Below are positions 15,824 to 25,749 of a stretch of 64,000 nucleotides of DNA, piece by piece; position 1 is the stretch's first letter, and every line of letters starts with the position of its first letter. Position numbers and translations under genes: made by a program. Origin of the DNA: Staphylococcus lutrae (GTDB taxonomy: Bacteria; Bacillota; Bacilli; Staphylococcales; Staphylococcaceae); the NCBI RefSeq assembly GCF_002101335.1, contig NZ_CP020773.1, positions 2,170,001 through 2,234,000 on the forward strand. Direction: 5' to 3'. The notes beneath the pieces are model-generated. The model saw only the letters and a list, made by a program, of their open reading frames with translations. It was not told where the DNA came from and made no database searches.

Positions 15824-17029
15824 ATGAAAAACATTTTACTAGCTGTCACAGGCGGTATTGCGGCCTACAAAGCTATAGATTTAACGAGCAAACTCACTCA
15901 AGGGGGTTATGAAGTACGTGTGATGCTCACAGAACATGCGCAACAATTTGTCACACCATTATCATTTCAAGCGATAAGTCGTCATGCGGTATATACGAAT
16001 ACGTTTATTGAAGAGAACCCTGCAGAAATCCAACATATTGCTTTAGGAGATTGGGCGGATGCGATTGTCGTTGCACCCGCGACAGCGAACATCATTTCAA
16101 AATTAAGTCACGGTCTTGCGGACGATATGGTGACGACGACGTTATTAGCGACAACGACACCTAAATTTATGGCGCCTGCAATGAATGTCCATATGTTTGA
16201 AAATCCGCGAATTCAAGCTAATATTCAAACACTCATAGACGATGGTTATCATTTTATCGAACCGGGAGAAGGCTTTTTAGCATGTGGTTACGTAGCGAAA
16301 GGACGTATGGCGGAACCTCTCGAAATTAAAGCAGTCATCGATCGACAAGGTCAGAAAAATGCAGAAAAGTTACAATCGTCATATTTTCGTGATAAAAAAG
16401 TGCTCGTTACTGCAGGGCCAACTGTCGAGACGATTGACCCTGTCCGTTTTGTATCGAACAGAGCATCAGGGAAAATGGGATACGCCATCGCAGAGGCACT
16501 TCAAAAAGTCGGTGCAGAGGTAACGCTAGTAACTGGACCTACGTCAATCGAAGCACCACGTCATGTCGAAGTCGTACAAGTGACGACAGCTGAAGATATG
16601 TTTCAAGCGGTAAGGCAGCGTTTCAAGCAACAAGATATTATATTCAAAACTGCTGCCGTATCAGATTACACACCGGTTGATCCGTTGCCACATAAAATGA
16701 AAAAGCAAAACGGTGATGTGACTGTCACGTTTAAACGTACACAAGACATTTTGAAATATTTAGGCGAACACAAAACGACACAAAAACTGGTAGGCTTTGC
16801 TGCAGAAACACAAAATATGGAAAGCTACGCACAAGACAAACTCGTGCGTAAAAATGCAGATGTCATTATTGCGAACAATGTGGGCGATACGTCTATTGGT
16901 TTTAGTTCAGACAACAATGAAGTGTCACTTTATTTTAAAGACGGGACATTTGAAACGCTTCAAAAAGGCCCTAAAAAGAAATTGGCTTTCCAAATCTTAT
17001 CAATTTTAGAAAGTAGATGGGATGTATGA
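15824..17029 (+). CDS. coaBC: Bifunctional phosphopantothenoylcysteine decarboxylase/phosphopantothenate-cysteine ligase
   Basis: 401 residues. Two successive steps of coenzyme A synthesis: ligation of cysteine to 4'-phosphopantothenate (CoaB) and decarboxylation to 4'-phosphopantetheine (CoaC). The N-terminal flavoprotein domain (about 1-180) has TGGIAAYKA at 9-17, the His of IQHIAL near 71, PAMN at 118-121 and the catalytic Cys of LACG near 154. The C-terminal ligase domain begins around 190 with VTAGPTVETIDPVRFVSNRA and SGKMGYAIAEA. The stop overlaps the priA start (ATGA). Confidence 0.97.
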   Translation: MKNILLAVTGGIAAYKAIDLTSKLTQGGYEVRVMLTEHAQQFVTPLSFQAISRHAVYTNTFIEENPAEIQHIALGDWADAIVVAPATANIISKLSHGLADDMVTTTLLATTTPKFMAPAMNVHMFENPRIQANIQTLIDDGYHFIEPGEGFLACGYVAKGRMAEPLEIKAVIDRQGQKNAEKLQSSYFRDKKVLVTAGPTVETIDPVRFVSNRASGKMGYAIAEALQKVGAEVTLVTGPTSIEAPRHVEVVQVTTAEDMFQAVRQRFKQQDIIFKTAAVSDYTPVDPLPHKMKKQNGDVTVTFKRTQDILKYLGEHKTTQKLVGFAAETQNMESYAQDKLVRKNADVIIANNVGDTSIGFSSDNNEVSLYFKDGTFETLQKGPKKKLAFQILSILESRWDV

Positions 17030-19434
17030 TTGCGCAAGTCATTGTAGACGTTGCCTCGAAAAGTGTAGATAAAAGGTTTGATTACGCCATACCGGCTGAT
17101 TTAGAAAATATCGTTCAGCCGGGCGTTCGTGTCATTGTGCCATTCGGCCCGCGCAAAATTCAAGGGTACGTAATGCGATGTGTACCGGATGAAGAAGCGG
17201 AATATGATTTGGAGAAATTGAGACCAATTTTAGAAGTGAAAGATATTCAGCCAGAACTGACGACAGAACTCGTCCAATTAAGTGAATGGTATAGCCGCTA
17301 TTTTTTATCGAAGCGCATCTCTATTCTTGAAGCGATGTTGCCCAGTGCGATTAAAGCGAAATATTCAAAAGCATTCAAGTTAAAAGAGGATGCGGATTTA
17401 CCTAATGAAGTGGTGGCGTATTTTAATAATGAAGGGCTGTACTATTATAAAGACGCGCAACAAGATGAAAATATTGAACAGCTCATGCCGTATTTGAAAG
17501 AAGGCTATATTGAAGCTGTTACGATATTATCGCAAAATACGACGAAGAAAAAGCGACGTGCGGTCAGAGTGGTGTCTACAGAAATGGCTGAAGCGTATTT
17601 GGAAACCGCGCAAAAGAAACAAAAGCAGTATGAGGTCCTCGTATTTTTACTCGATGAACGTCACCGTGATGTATTGTTGCAAGAATTATTAGAAATGGCA
17701 TTTTCTACTTCAGCCATCAATACGTTAGAAAAACAAGGTATAATCGAAAAATATGATGCGATTGTGGAACGAAACCCATATGAAGGACGTGTTTTTGAGA
17801 AAGAACAAAAACGTGAGCTCACGCCAGAACAACAAGTCGCATATGACACTTTACTGCATTCGGTCCGTCAACAACAAGCTGAAACGTTTTTACTACATGG
17901 CGTAACAGGTTCCGGCAAAACAGAAGTGTATCTCCAAATTATTGAAGATGTCCTCACACAAGGTAAAGAGGCGATGATGCTCGTGCCAGAAATCGCATTA
18001 ACACCGCAAATGGTATTACGATTTAAACGACGCTTTGGTGATGAAGTAGCCGTCCTACACTCTGCTTTGTCGAACGGCGAACGTTATGATGAGTGGCAAA
18101 AAATTCGTGATGGCCGTGCACGTGTCAGTGTTGGTGCGCGTTCGAGTGTATTTGCACCCTTTAAAAAATTAGGAATGATTATTATTGATGAAGAGCATGA
18201 AGCCACTTATAAGCAAGAAGATTATCCACGCTATCATGCAAAAGATATTGCTGAATGGCGGAGTCGTTATCATCAATGTCCGCTCGTACTGGGAAGCGCA
18301 ACGCCAAGTTTAGAAAGCTATGCACGTGCTGAAAAAGGTGTCTATACACTGCTGTCAATGTCGACACGTGTGAATCAACAACCACTACCTAATGTTGATA
18401 TTGTTGATATGCGAGAAGAGTTAGCACATGGCAATCGCTCGTTGTTTTCTCGACAATTAGTTGAAGCAATTGAATTACGCCTTCAACGCAAAGAACAGAT
18501 TGTATTATTTTTAAATCGTCGTGGCTATGCTTCTTTTATGTTGTGTCGAGATTGTGGACATGTCCCGCAATGTCCGAATTGTGATATTTCGTTAACCTAT
18601 CATAAGACGACAGATCAATTGAAATGCCACTATTGTGGCTATCAAACTCCTGCGCCCTTTCAATGTCCAAGTTGTGAAAGTGAGCATATTCGCCAAATGG
18701 GGACAGGCACACAACGGGTAGAAGAATTAATTCAACAACAATTTCCGGGTGCCCGAACAATTCGAATGGATGTTGATACCACAACACGAAAAGGTAGTCA
18801 CGAAAAGTTACTGAAGCAATTTGGTAATGGGGAAGGCGATATTTTATTAGGGACACAGATGATTGCAAAAGGTTTGGACTTTCCTAATATTACATTAGTC
18901 GGTGTGTTAAATGCGGATACAATGTTGAATTTACCGGATTTTCGAGCGAGTGAAAGGACATTTCAAATATTGACACAAGTTGCCGGACGTGCAGGTCGAC
19001 ATGAGAAAAAAGGGGAAGTCATCATTCAAACATATAATCCGGATCATTACGCGATTAAAGATGTCCAATCTAATGACTATCTCGGCTTTTATCGTAAAGA
19101 GATGCGATTTCGTCAATTAGGTCAATATCCGCCTTATTATTATTTAATTAATTTCACAATAACGCATGAAAAATCAAAGGAAGTCCTACAGGCAGCCACA
19201 CACATTCATCAAATATTGTTGCAACATTTAACAGACAAAGCTTATGTGCTAGGACCGTCGCCTTCTGTCATCCCTAGAATTAACAATGAATACCGCTTCC
19301 AAGTATTAGTGAAATATAAAAGTGAGCCTTCATTAATTCATGCGCTTAGATATTTAGATGATTACTACCATGAAAAGTTTATAAAAGACAAATTAGCGTT
19401 GAAAATTGATATCAATCCATATATGATGATGTAG
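17026..19434 (+). CDS. priA: Primosomal protein N' (replication restart helicase PriA)
   Basis: 802 residues from ATG 17026, which overlaps the coaBC stop as ATGA and gives the usual start MIAQVIVDV; the frame is open nine bases further upstream, but that ATG sits inside coaBC. PriA reloads the replisome at collapsed forks. An N-terminal DNA-binding domain is followed by the helicase core (Walker A GVTGSGKTEVY, Walker B IIIDEEHEATYK). Zinc-binding cysteines are in CRDCGHVPQCPNCD and CHYCG...CPSC, with motifs up to GRAGRHEKKGEV. Normal length. The ISL3 copy B lies about 110 bases after its stop. Confidence 0.97.
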   Translation: MIAQVIVDVASKSVDKRFDYAIPADLENIVQPGVRVIVPFGPRKIQGYVMRCVPDEEAEYDLEKLRPILEVKDIQPELTTELVQLSEWYSRYFLSKRISILEAMLPSAIKAKYSKAFKLKEDADLPNEVVAYFNNEGLYYYKDAQQDENIEQLMPYLKEGYIEAVTILSQNTTKKKRRAVRVVSTEMAEAYLETAQKKQKQYEVLVFLLDERHRDVLLQELLEMAFSTSAINTLEKQGIIEKYDAIVERNPYEGRVFEKEQKRELTPEQQVAYDTLLHSVRQQQAETFLLHGVTGSGKTEVYLQIIEDVLTQGKEAMMLVPEIALTPQMVLRFKRRFGDEVAVLHSALSNGERYDEWQKIRDGRARVSVGARSSVFAPFKKLGMIIIDEEHEATYKQEDYPRYHAKDIAEWRSRYHQCPLVLGSATPSLESYARAEKGVYTLLSMSTRVNQQPLPNVDIVDMREELAHGNRSLFSRQLVEAIELRLQRKEQIVLFLNRRGYASFMLCRDCGHVPQCPNCDISLTYHKTTDQLKCHYCGYQTPAPFQCPSCESEHIRQMGTGTQRVEELIQQQFPGARTIRMDVDTTTRKGSHEKLLKQFGNGEGDILLGTQMIAKGLDFPNITLVGVLNADTMLNLPDFRASERTFQILTQVAGRAGRHEKKGEVIIQTYNPDHYAIKDVQSNDYLGFYRKEMRFRQLGQYPPYYYLINFTITHEKSKEVLQAATHIHQILLQHLTDKAYVLGPSPSVIPRINNEYRFQVLVKYKSEPSLIHALRYLDDYYHEKFIKDKLALKIDINPYMMM

Positions 19435-19541
19435 AATAGGCAGAAAGTGCTGATATACCAAGCGTTTCAAGGGTTTTGAAACCTTATATATATAATTAAG
19501 GGCAGAAAAAGGACAGATGGTTCAATGTGATAGATTTTTAA

Positions 19542-21029
19542 GGCTCTTTGTCAACGTCGGTTGGTGAAGAAATATCGTACTAAGTGGCAATTTTTTGTTG
19601 CTTAGTACGTTTTTTATATTCACTTACGTATAACCTTGAAATAATTAAAATCCTATTTCTAAAGTTATAAAAATTTCTATAACCATAAGAGACACGCTTA
19701 ATAAGCTTTATTTTATTGTTAATACCTTCAATTGGACCATTGGTCAAATGAGGATTTTGAATCGTATTTGAAATATAAGGTATATATTTTATGAGTGTGT
19801 TAATAACACGTTTGAGTCCATTTGAAATATTTAAACTCTTCGAACGTTGTAATGCTTCCTCTAATTGTTCAATGTTATTTGATCTTAGGGTTTCTAGAAT
19901 ATGATGTCCTGCTTCATACGTTAATTGGAATTCTTCATCAAAAGTTAACAAGAATTGTACTAAACTATACTGACTATGCCATGTATTAAAAAGTCTGAAC
20001 GAGTGATAATGGACTCTGTCTAATTCAATTGGAGATTTTAATAAAAGCTTCCAATACCGTTTTAATTTATTGTACTTGGGTTTTTCTTTAGTCTTAAAAC
20101 TATTCATTGTTTTAACGCGACTGTGATTGATTTCACGGTTAACCGCTTGAACAATATGAAAACGGTCTAAGATAATATCTGCATTGGGAAATAATGATTG
20201 AATTAGCGACATGTATGGTGGATACATATCAATAGAAACACTTTTAACTCCTTCACGCTGCTTTCTTGAGAATCTTAAAAAGTATTCTTCCAACTTGAAC
20301 TTACGTCGATCTGGCAAGATATCAATAATATCATGCGTGATACTATCACAGTATATAAAGCTCATAGAGCTGTCGACATCATTAGTTGACTTAAATTCAT
20401 CAAAGGATAAATGTTGGGGCAATATATCACTAGGTTGTGTTTTTACTGCTTCCCCTAGGTCTTTCAAATACCGATGAACAGTTGAAGGTGAAACTAAAAC
20501 ACTATTCGCTATATCTTTTTCAGATATGACAGTGGCGAGCTTTCTCGTCACCATTAGTTTTACGTCATTAGAAATTGTACAACGCGGTTCTATATATGGT
20601 GTTTTAGCCGTAAAAGTTTGACCACAAGCTTTACAATAGAAGCGTTGCTTTTTTAACACAAGATAACTAGGCCTTTCAAGAATAAGCCCCATATACACTC
20701 TTGTACTGCGAAAGCCATTTTTAATAACTGTGTGTTGCTCATTCTTGATACCACAACACTCACAACCTTTAGGTTGATAAGTTAAAACCCCTTTATAAAA
20801 CAATGATTGAACGTTCTTGAAGGTTTGAATACCTAAACATTCAGTGATTTTTAAATTTGATACTTTTATTCCAATCATTTCTGATATATCATTATACATA
20901 GGCACGAATATCTCTCCTTAATTTGTTGGTTTTGTCACTTACAATTATAGAGATATTTGTGCTATTTTTGTATTTAAAACAAAAATAACGGCCAGTGAAA
21001 AACTCACCAACCGTTAAAAGTATAGAACC
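19542..21029 (-). mobile_element. ISL3-family insertion sequence, copy B (intact)
   Basis: 1488 bp, with the same ends as copy A and an exact 8-bp target duplication ATTTTTAA (19534-19541 and 21030-21037). It separates priA from the def-like gene, which are adjacent in related genomes. It provides the undisturbed reference for locating the IS3 insertion in copy A. Confidence 0.95.
19580..20905 (-). CDS. ISL3-family transposase
   Basis: 441 residues, GTG start at 20905 with GGAGAG six bases upstream. Zinc-finger-like N-terminus (CECCG, CKACGQTF), a helix-turn-helix around KDIANSVLVSPSTVHRYL, and the DDE core with SFDEF, SIDMYPPYMSL, ILDRFHIVQ and the E of NGPIEGINNKIK. Identical to the shared parts of copy A, so the two are recent relatives. 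It appears intact. Confidence 0.95.
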   Translation of the reverse strand: MPMYNDISEMIGIKVSNLKITECLGIQTFKNVQSLFYKGVLTYQPKGCECCGIKNEQHTVIKNGFRSTRVYMGLILERPSYLVLKKQRFYCKACGQTFTAKTPYIEPRCTISNDVKLMVTRKLATVISEKDIANSVLVSPSTVHRYLKDLGEAVKTQPSDILPQHLSFDEFKSTNDVDSSMSFIYCDSITHDIIDILPDRRKFKLEEYFLRFSRKQREGVKSVSIDMYPPYMSLIQSLFPNADIILDRFHIVQAVNREINHSRVKTMNSFKTKEKPKYNKLKRYWKLLLKSPIELDRVHYHSFRLFNTWHSQYSLVQFLLTFDEEFQLTYEAGHHILETLRSNNIEQLEEALQRSKSLNISNGLKRVINTLIKYIPYISNTIQNPHLTNGPIEGINNKIKLIKRVSYGYRNFYNFRNRILIISRLYVSEYKKRTKQQKIAT

Positions 21030-21037
21030 ATTTTTAA

Positions 21038-21176
21038 TTGATCATTGAGCGGTTTGTCCCTTTTTTGCGTACGCATAATGATGAATAATGCGTTTTTTGT
21101 TATGATGACGATGAGAGACTATCGCATTTTGGGTGAGAATAAGCTATAATATAATGATAAATTTTCGTGAGGGGCG
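21038..21176 (+). promoter_or_regulatory. Promoter region of the def-fmt operon
   Basis: TATAAT-like sequences lie at about 21144-21155 (GCTATAATATAATG), with GAGGGG just before the ATG at 21177. ISL3 copy B ends about 110 bases upstream, so the -10 region is untouched, but any sequence further upstream has been displaced. Confidence 0.5.
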
Positions 21177-21671
21177 ATGAAGGATATGATCAGAAAAATT
21201 AAAACGCATATGCATCCGATTTTGAGGGAAAAAGCAGCGCCTGTAACTGAGTTTGATGCACATTTGAAAGACATCATTCAAGATTTGGAAGATACGTTAT
21301 ATGATGCAGAAGGTCAAGCGTTAGCGGCACCGCAAATTGGTGTGAGTGAGCGTGTCGCAATTGTTGACATGGAACAAGATGGCTTGTTACAGCTGATCAA
21401 TCCTGAAGTCATTACCCAATCAGACGAAACAGCGACGGAACTTGAAGGGTGCTTGAGTGTGCCAGGGCGTTTTGGTGAAGTAACGCGCAGTCGTATGATT
21501 ACGGTTCGAAGTTATGATTTAAATGGCAATGAAGTCGAAATGACGGCTTATGATGACATTGCACGGATGATTTTACATGTCATTGATAATTTAAATGGTG
21601 TTTTATTTGTAGATAGGATGGATCGAGAAATTTCAAATGCAGAATTGGAGGCTTATTTAGAAGATGAGTAA
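21177..21671 (+). CDS. def2: Peptide deformylase paralogue, probably catalytically inactive
   Basis: 164 residues; the alternative start ATG 21186 would give 161. The deformylase fold is clear: QALAAPQIG (motif 1) and EGCLSVPG (motif 2, supplying the metal-binding Cys). But motif 3, normally HExDH, reads LHVIDNLNG. The catalytic Glu is Val and the second metal-binding His is Asn. From memory, the S. aureus protein at this locus is also degenerate there, so this is likely a conserved pseudoenzyme, with true deformylation done by another gene outside the window. It is next to fmt, which adds the formyl group, and overlaps it by eight bases. Confidence 0.9.
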   Translation: MKDMIRKIKTHMHPILREKAAPVTEFDAHLKDIIQDLEDTLYDAEGQALAAPQIGVSERVAIVDMEQDGLLQLINPEVITQSDETATELEGCLSVPGRFGEVTRSRMITVRSYDLNGNEVEMTAYDDIARMILHVIDNLNGVLFVDRMDREISNAELEAYLEDE

Positions 21672-22596
21672 AATTATTTTTATGGGGACACCTGATTTTT
21701 CAACCGCAATTTTAGAAATATTAATCGACACTGAAGAGGTGATTGCAGTTGTCACTCAACCCGACAGACCAGTAGGACGTAAACGGGTACTCACGCCGCC
21801 TCCAGTGAAAAAGGTGGCTGTTGCACACAATATTCCTGTGTACCAACCTGAAAAGTTAACTGGCTCAGCAGAACTTGAAACATTACTTCAAATGGAATGT
21901 GACTTAATCGTGACAGCGGCGTTTGGTCAATTATTACCTGAATCATTACTTGAACATCCAAAATTCGGCGCTGTCAATGTACATGCCTCATTATTGCCAA
22001 AATATCGCGGCGGTGCACCAATCCATCAAGCGATTATTGACGGTGAAGCAGAAACAGGCGTGACGATTATGTATATGGTGAAAAAGTTAGATGCTGGGGA
22101 TATCATTTCACAACGTGCGATTCCAATTGAAGACACGGACAATGTGGGGACTATGCATGATAAGTTAAGTGCACTCGGTACGGACTTATTAAAAGAAACG
22201 CTCCCATCAATTTTAAATGGCACGAATGACCGTACGCCACAAGATGAAGCGTTAGTGAGCTTTGCATCTAATATTCAACGTGAAGATGAACGTATTGATT
22301 GGACACAAGATGCGCGTACGATTTTCAACCATATTCGCGGCTTATCTCCGTGGCCAGTGGCTTATACGACATTTGAAGATAAAAATATGAAGATATATGA
22401 AGCGCAACTCGTAAAAGGTCAATCTGGGCGTCCGGGTGAGATGATCGATGTTACGAAAAAGCACATCATTGTCGGTACAGGTTCAGACGATGCGATTGCA
22501 CTAACAGAAATTCAATTAGCGGGTAAGAAAAGAATGCCTGTTGCACAATTTTTAAGTGGTTTCCAAACATCTCTAGTTGGAAAGGAACTCATCTAA
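21664..22596 (+). CDS. fmt: Methionyl-tRNA formyltransferase
   Basis: 310 residues. It formylates initiator Met-tRNA using 10-formyl-tetrahydrofolate. N-terminal formyltransferase domain with [11 protein letters not shown], the [13 protein letters not shown] catalytic segment (residues around 108-120) and [14 protein letters not shown]-terminal tRNA-binding domain. The stop is immediately followed by the rsmB ATG. Usual length. Confidence 0.97.
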   Translation: MSKIIFMGTPDFSTAILEILIDTEEVIAVVTQPDRPVGRKRVLTPPPVKKVAVAHNIPVYQPEKLTGSAELETLLQMECDLIVTAAFGQLLPESLLEHPKFGAVNVHASLLPKYRGGAPIHQAIIDGEAETGVTIMYMVKKLDAGDIISQRAIPIEDTDNVGTMHDKLSALGTDLLKETLPSILNGTNDRTPQDEALVSFASNIQREDERIDWTQDARTIFNHIRGLSPWPVAYTTFEDKNMKIYEAQLVKGQSGRPGEMIDVTKKHIIVGTGSDDAIALTEIQLAGKKRMPVAQFLSGFQTSLVGKELI

Positions 22597-23898
22597 ATGG
22601 TCACAGTTCGTGAATTAAGTTTAATGACAATTGAAGCAGTGTTGAAAGACGGAGCTTACAGTAATTTAAAAATGAATGAAATGTTACAGACGTATCCATT
22701 AAATCCTGCTGATCGTGGTTTATATACGGAACTCGTATATGGCACGATTAAGCGTAAACTGACACTAGATTATTATTTAAAACCGTTCATCAAAACAAAA
22801 ATTAAAGGCTGGGTGCGTCGTTTATTATGGATGAGTCTGTATCAATTCCTTTATTTAGATAAAGTGCCAACGCATGCTTTAATTAATGAAGCCGTGAATA
22901 TTGCCAAGAAGCGCGGTGGTGCACAAACGGGCAATACGGTCAATGCGATTTTGCGTCAAATGACATCGCAACCATTACCAGATGTGACTGCGATTAAAAA
23001 GCAACCTGAAAGACTTTCAATTCAGTACAGTATACCGACTTGGATTATCAAACATTGGTTAACGCATTTCGGAGCTGACACGACTGAAACGATTGCGGCG
23101 AACTTGCTTCTCCCAGGAACACAAACTGTGCGCGTGAACCGTACACAAATCACAGTAAATGAAGCGATCGCCCAATTACGTGCTGAAGGGTTTGACGTTC
23201 AATCGGATGATCATATTGACGTTTGTCTACACGTGTCAAGTCATGGCGTGATGACTTCTGAGCTGTTTCAACAAGGTTTGATCAGTATCCAGGATAAGAG
23301 CTCTATGTTTGTCGCGGAATATATGGGGTTACAACCGGGTGACAACGTGTTGGACAGCTGTAGTGCACCTGGAGGGAAAGCGTGCCACATGGCTGAAATT
23401 TTAAATGGTCAAGGAACAGTGCTCGCAACGGATGTGCATGCGCATAAAATTCAGCTCATTGACCATAATATTCGCAAGTTACATTTAACAGGGATTCGCG
23501 CAATGCAACATGATGCGACACAACCGTACGACCAGCAGTTTGACAAAATTTTACTCGATGCACCGTGTAGTGGGCTAGGCGTTTTGCGACATAAACCAGA
23601 AATTAAATATACTGTGACGCCTGAAAGTGTCAAATCATTAGTCGATTTGCAATTACAATTAATTGATAATGTGTCACAGCATCTTCAAAATGGAGGAACA
23701 ATGGTTTATTCTACGTGTACAATAGAACAATTGGAAAATGAAAATGTGATTTATACATTTCTCAAGTCGCATCCTGAGTTTGAGTTTGATCCTATTGTAG
23801 ATCCACGTACGCAACAACATGTCAATACTTTACAATTATTGCCACAAGATATGGATTCAGACGGCTTTTTTATCACGAGAGTAAGAAAGAAAGGATAA
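22597..23898 (+). CDS. rsmB: 16S rRNA (cytosine967-C5)-methyltransferase
   Basis: 433 residues. An N-terminal NusB-like RNA-binding domain (LYTELVYGTIKRKLTLDYYL) and a C-terminal Sun/NOL1 methyltransferase: SAM-binding DSCSAPGGKACHMAEIL, and the paired catalytic cysteines in LDAPCSGLGVLRHKPEI and VYSTCTIEQLENENV. Starts one base after the fmt stop. Confidence 0.96.
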   Translation: MVTVRELSLMTIEAVLKDGAYSNLKMNEMLQTYPLNPADRGLYTELVYGTIKRKLTLDYYLKPFIKTKIKGWVRRLLWMSLYQFLYLDKVPTHALINEAVNIAKKRGGAQTGNTVNAILRQMTSQPLPDVTAIKKQPERLSIQYSIPTWIIKHWLTHFGADTTETIAANLLLPGTQTVRVNRTQITVNEAIAQLRAEGFDVQSDDHIDVCLHVSSHGVMTSELFQQGLISIQDKSSMFVAEYMGLQPGDNVLDSCSAPGGKACHMAEILNGQGTVLATDVHAHKIQLIDHNIRKLHLTGIRAMQHDATQPYDQQFDKILLDAPCSGLGVLRHKPEIKYTVTPESVKSLVDLQLQLIDNVSQHLQNGGTMVYSTCTIEQLENENVIYTFLKSHPEFEFDPIVDPRTQQHVNTLQLLPQDMDSDGFFITRVRKKG

Positions 23899-23904
23899 GT
23901 GGAT

Positions 23905-24999
23905 ATGATTACTGCCGATAAGAAAAAGAAAAATAAATTTTTGCCTGATTTTGAGAAACAATCCATTTTTTCATTAAGATATGATGAATTAAAAGATTGG
24001 TTATCAGAACAGGGTCAACAAAGTTTTCGTGCAAAACAAATTTTTGAATGGCTTTATGAAAAGCGTGTCAATGATTTTGAAGATATGACGAATCTCTCAA
24101 AAACGTTACGTCAACAACTCGCACAGCATTTTACGATGACTGTATTAAAAACAGTCGTGCGTCAAGAAAGTCGCGATGGTACGATTAAGTTTTTATTCGA
24201 ATTACAAGATGGGTATACCATTGAAACGGTTTTAATGCGTCATGATTATGGGAATTCCGTGTGCGTGACGACACAGGTCGGTTGTCGGATTGGTTGTACA
24301 TTTTGTGCTTCTACATTAGGGGGACTCAAGCGTAATTTAGAGGCTGGAGAAATTGTAGCACAAGTGTTAACCGTTCAAAAAGCATTAGATGAATCGGATG
24401 AGCGTGTTTCTTCAATTGTGATTATGGGAATTGGTGAGCCTTTCGAAAATTACGATGAGATGATGGATTTCTTGAAAATTGTGAACGATGACAACGGTTT
24501 AAATATTGGCGCGCGCCATATCACAGTTTCAACATCAGGTATTGTACCGAGAATTTATGATTTTGCGGACGAATCACTTCAAATTAACTTTGCGGTGAGC
24601 TTACATGCAGCAAATAATGAAATTCGTTCAAAATTAATGCCGATAAATAGAGCTTACGATGTCGATAAATTAATGGAAGCCATTCACTATTACCAACAGA
24701 AAACGAAGCGACGTGTGACTTTTGAATATGGTTTGTTTGGTGGCGTTAATGACCAAGTTGCGCATGCACGTGAGTTGGCGCAATTGATTAAACCGTTGAA
24801 CTGTCATGTCAATTTAATCCCGGTTAATCATGTCCCAGAACGGAACTATGTAAAAACACCTAAAGATGACATTTTTAAATTTGAAAAGGAATTAAAAAAG
24901 CAAGGCATCAATGCTACAATTAGACGTGAACAAGGCGCAGATATCGATGCTGCATGTGGACAATTGAGAGCAAAGGAACGTCAAGCAGAAACGAGGTAG
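23905..24999 (+). CDS. rlmN: Dual-specificity 23S rRNA/tRNA adenine-C2 methyltransferase (radical SAM)
   Basis: 364 residues from ATG 23905 ([12 protein letters not shown]), the length I expect in staphylococci; the GTG at 23899 is possible but lies directly against the rsmB stop. Radical SAM cluster motif [11 protein letters not shown]. Catalytic cysteines of the family fit C in the C-terminal [10 protein letters not shown] and one further upstream. Methylates A2503 of 23S rRNA and A37 of some tRNAs. Confidence 0.96.
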   Translation: MITADKKKKNKFLPDFEKQSIFSLRYDELKDWLSEQGQQSFRAKQIFEWLYEKRVNDFEDMTNLSKTLRQQLAQHFTMTVLKTVVRQESRDGTIKFLFELQDGYTIETVLMRHDYGNSVCVTTQVGCRIGCTFCASTLGGLKRNLEAGEIVAQVLTVQKALDESDERVSSIVIMGIGEPFENYDEMMDFLKIVNDDNGLNIGARHITVSTSGIVPRIYDFADESLQINFAVSLHAANNEIRSKLMPINRAYDVDKLMEAIHYYQQKTKRRVTFEYGLFGGVNDQVAHARELAQLIKPLNCHVNLIPVNHVPERNYVKTPKDDIFKFEKELKKQGINATIRREQGADIDAACGQLRAKERQAETR

Positions 25000-25005
25000 A
25001 ACATA

Positions 25006-25749
25006 ATGTTAAATGCAGAATTTTTTTCAGTAGCAGGGAATTTTCGTGACAACAATGAAGATGCAGGTGGCGTGTTTTACAACAAAACAGGACAGCAGTT
25101 ATTCGTATTATGTGATGGTATGGGAGGACATCAAGCGGGTGAAGTTGCTTCACAATTTGTTGTTGATGCCTTACAAGAGAAGTTTGAAGCTGAAAATTAT
25201 ATTGAGCCTGAGCAAGCAGAAACGTGGTTAAAACAACAATTACAATTTGTGAATCGAGATTTATACGATAAAGCACAGCAAAATCCAGCTTATCATGGCA
25301 TGGGGACAACTTGTGTATGTGCGCTTGTTTTTGAACATCATATTGTAGTAGCAAATGTTGGCGATTCTCGTGCCTATTTAACAAACGGTAGAACAATGGA
25401 TCAAGTGACGATTGATCATACTTTTGTGAATCAGTTAGTCATGTTAGGTGAAATTACCGAAGAGGAAGCTTTCCAACATCCGAGACGTCATATTATTACC
25501 AAAGTAATGGGAACGAATCGTTTTGTGACACCTGATATTTTTACGAAGCGCACGCAATTTTACCAATATTTGATTTTAAATTCTGATGGTTTAACGGATT
25601 ATGTAAAAGCCGAACAACTCCATAGTATCCTTAACGAAGAGGTCACACTTCAAGAAATGGGTGAAAAAATGTTGGCATTAGCGGAAACCCAAGAAGCGAA
25701 AGATAATGTCTCATTTATTCTTGCTAAAATTGCAGGTGAGCCCGTATGA
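25006..25749 (+). CDS. stp: PP2C-type protein serine/threonine phosphatase
   Basis: 247 residues. The metal-binding motifs are present: RDNNEDAG (20-27), LCDGMGGHQAGEVAS, GTTCVCALV, VGDSRAYL and KDNVSFILAK. It reverses phosphorylation by the kinase encoded next, with which it overlaps (ATGA). Substrates in staphylococci include cell-wall and regulatory proteins. Confidence 0.96.
   Translation: MLNAEFFSVAGNFRDNNEDAGGVFYNKTGQQLFVLCDGMGGHQAGEVASQFVVDALQEKFEAENYIEPEQAETWLKQQLQFVNRDLYDKAQQNPAYHGMGTTCVCALVFEHHIVVANVGDSRAYLTNGRTMDQVTIDHTFVNQLVMLGEITEEEAFQHPRRHIITKVMGTNRFVTPDIFTKRTQFYQYLILNSDGLTDYVKAEQLHSILNEEVTLQEMGEKMLALAETQEAKDNVSFILAKIAGEPV

Noticed and set aside
17017..17025. Upstream ATG for priA
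   Set aside because: The ATG at 17026 overlaps the coaBC stop as ATGA and gives the standard PriA N-terminus; the upstream one lacks a ribosome binding site.
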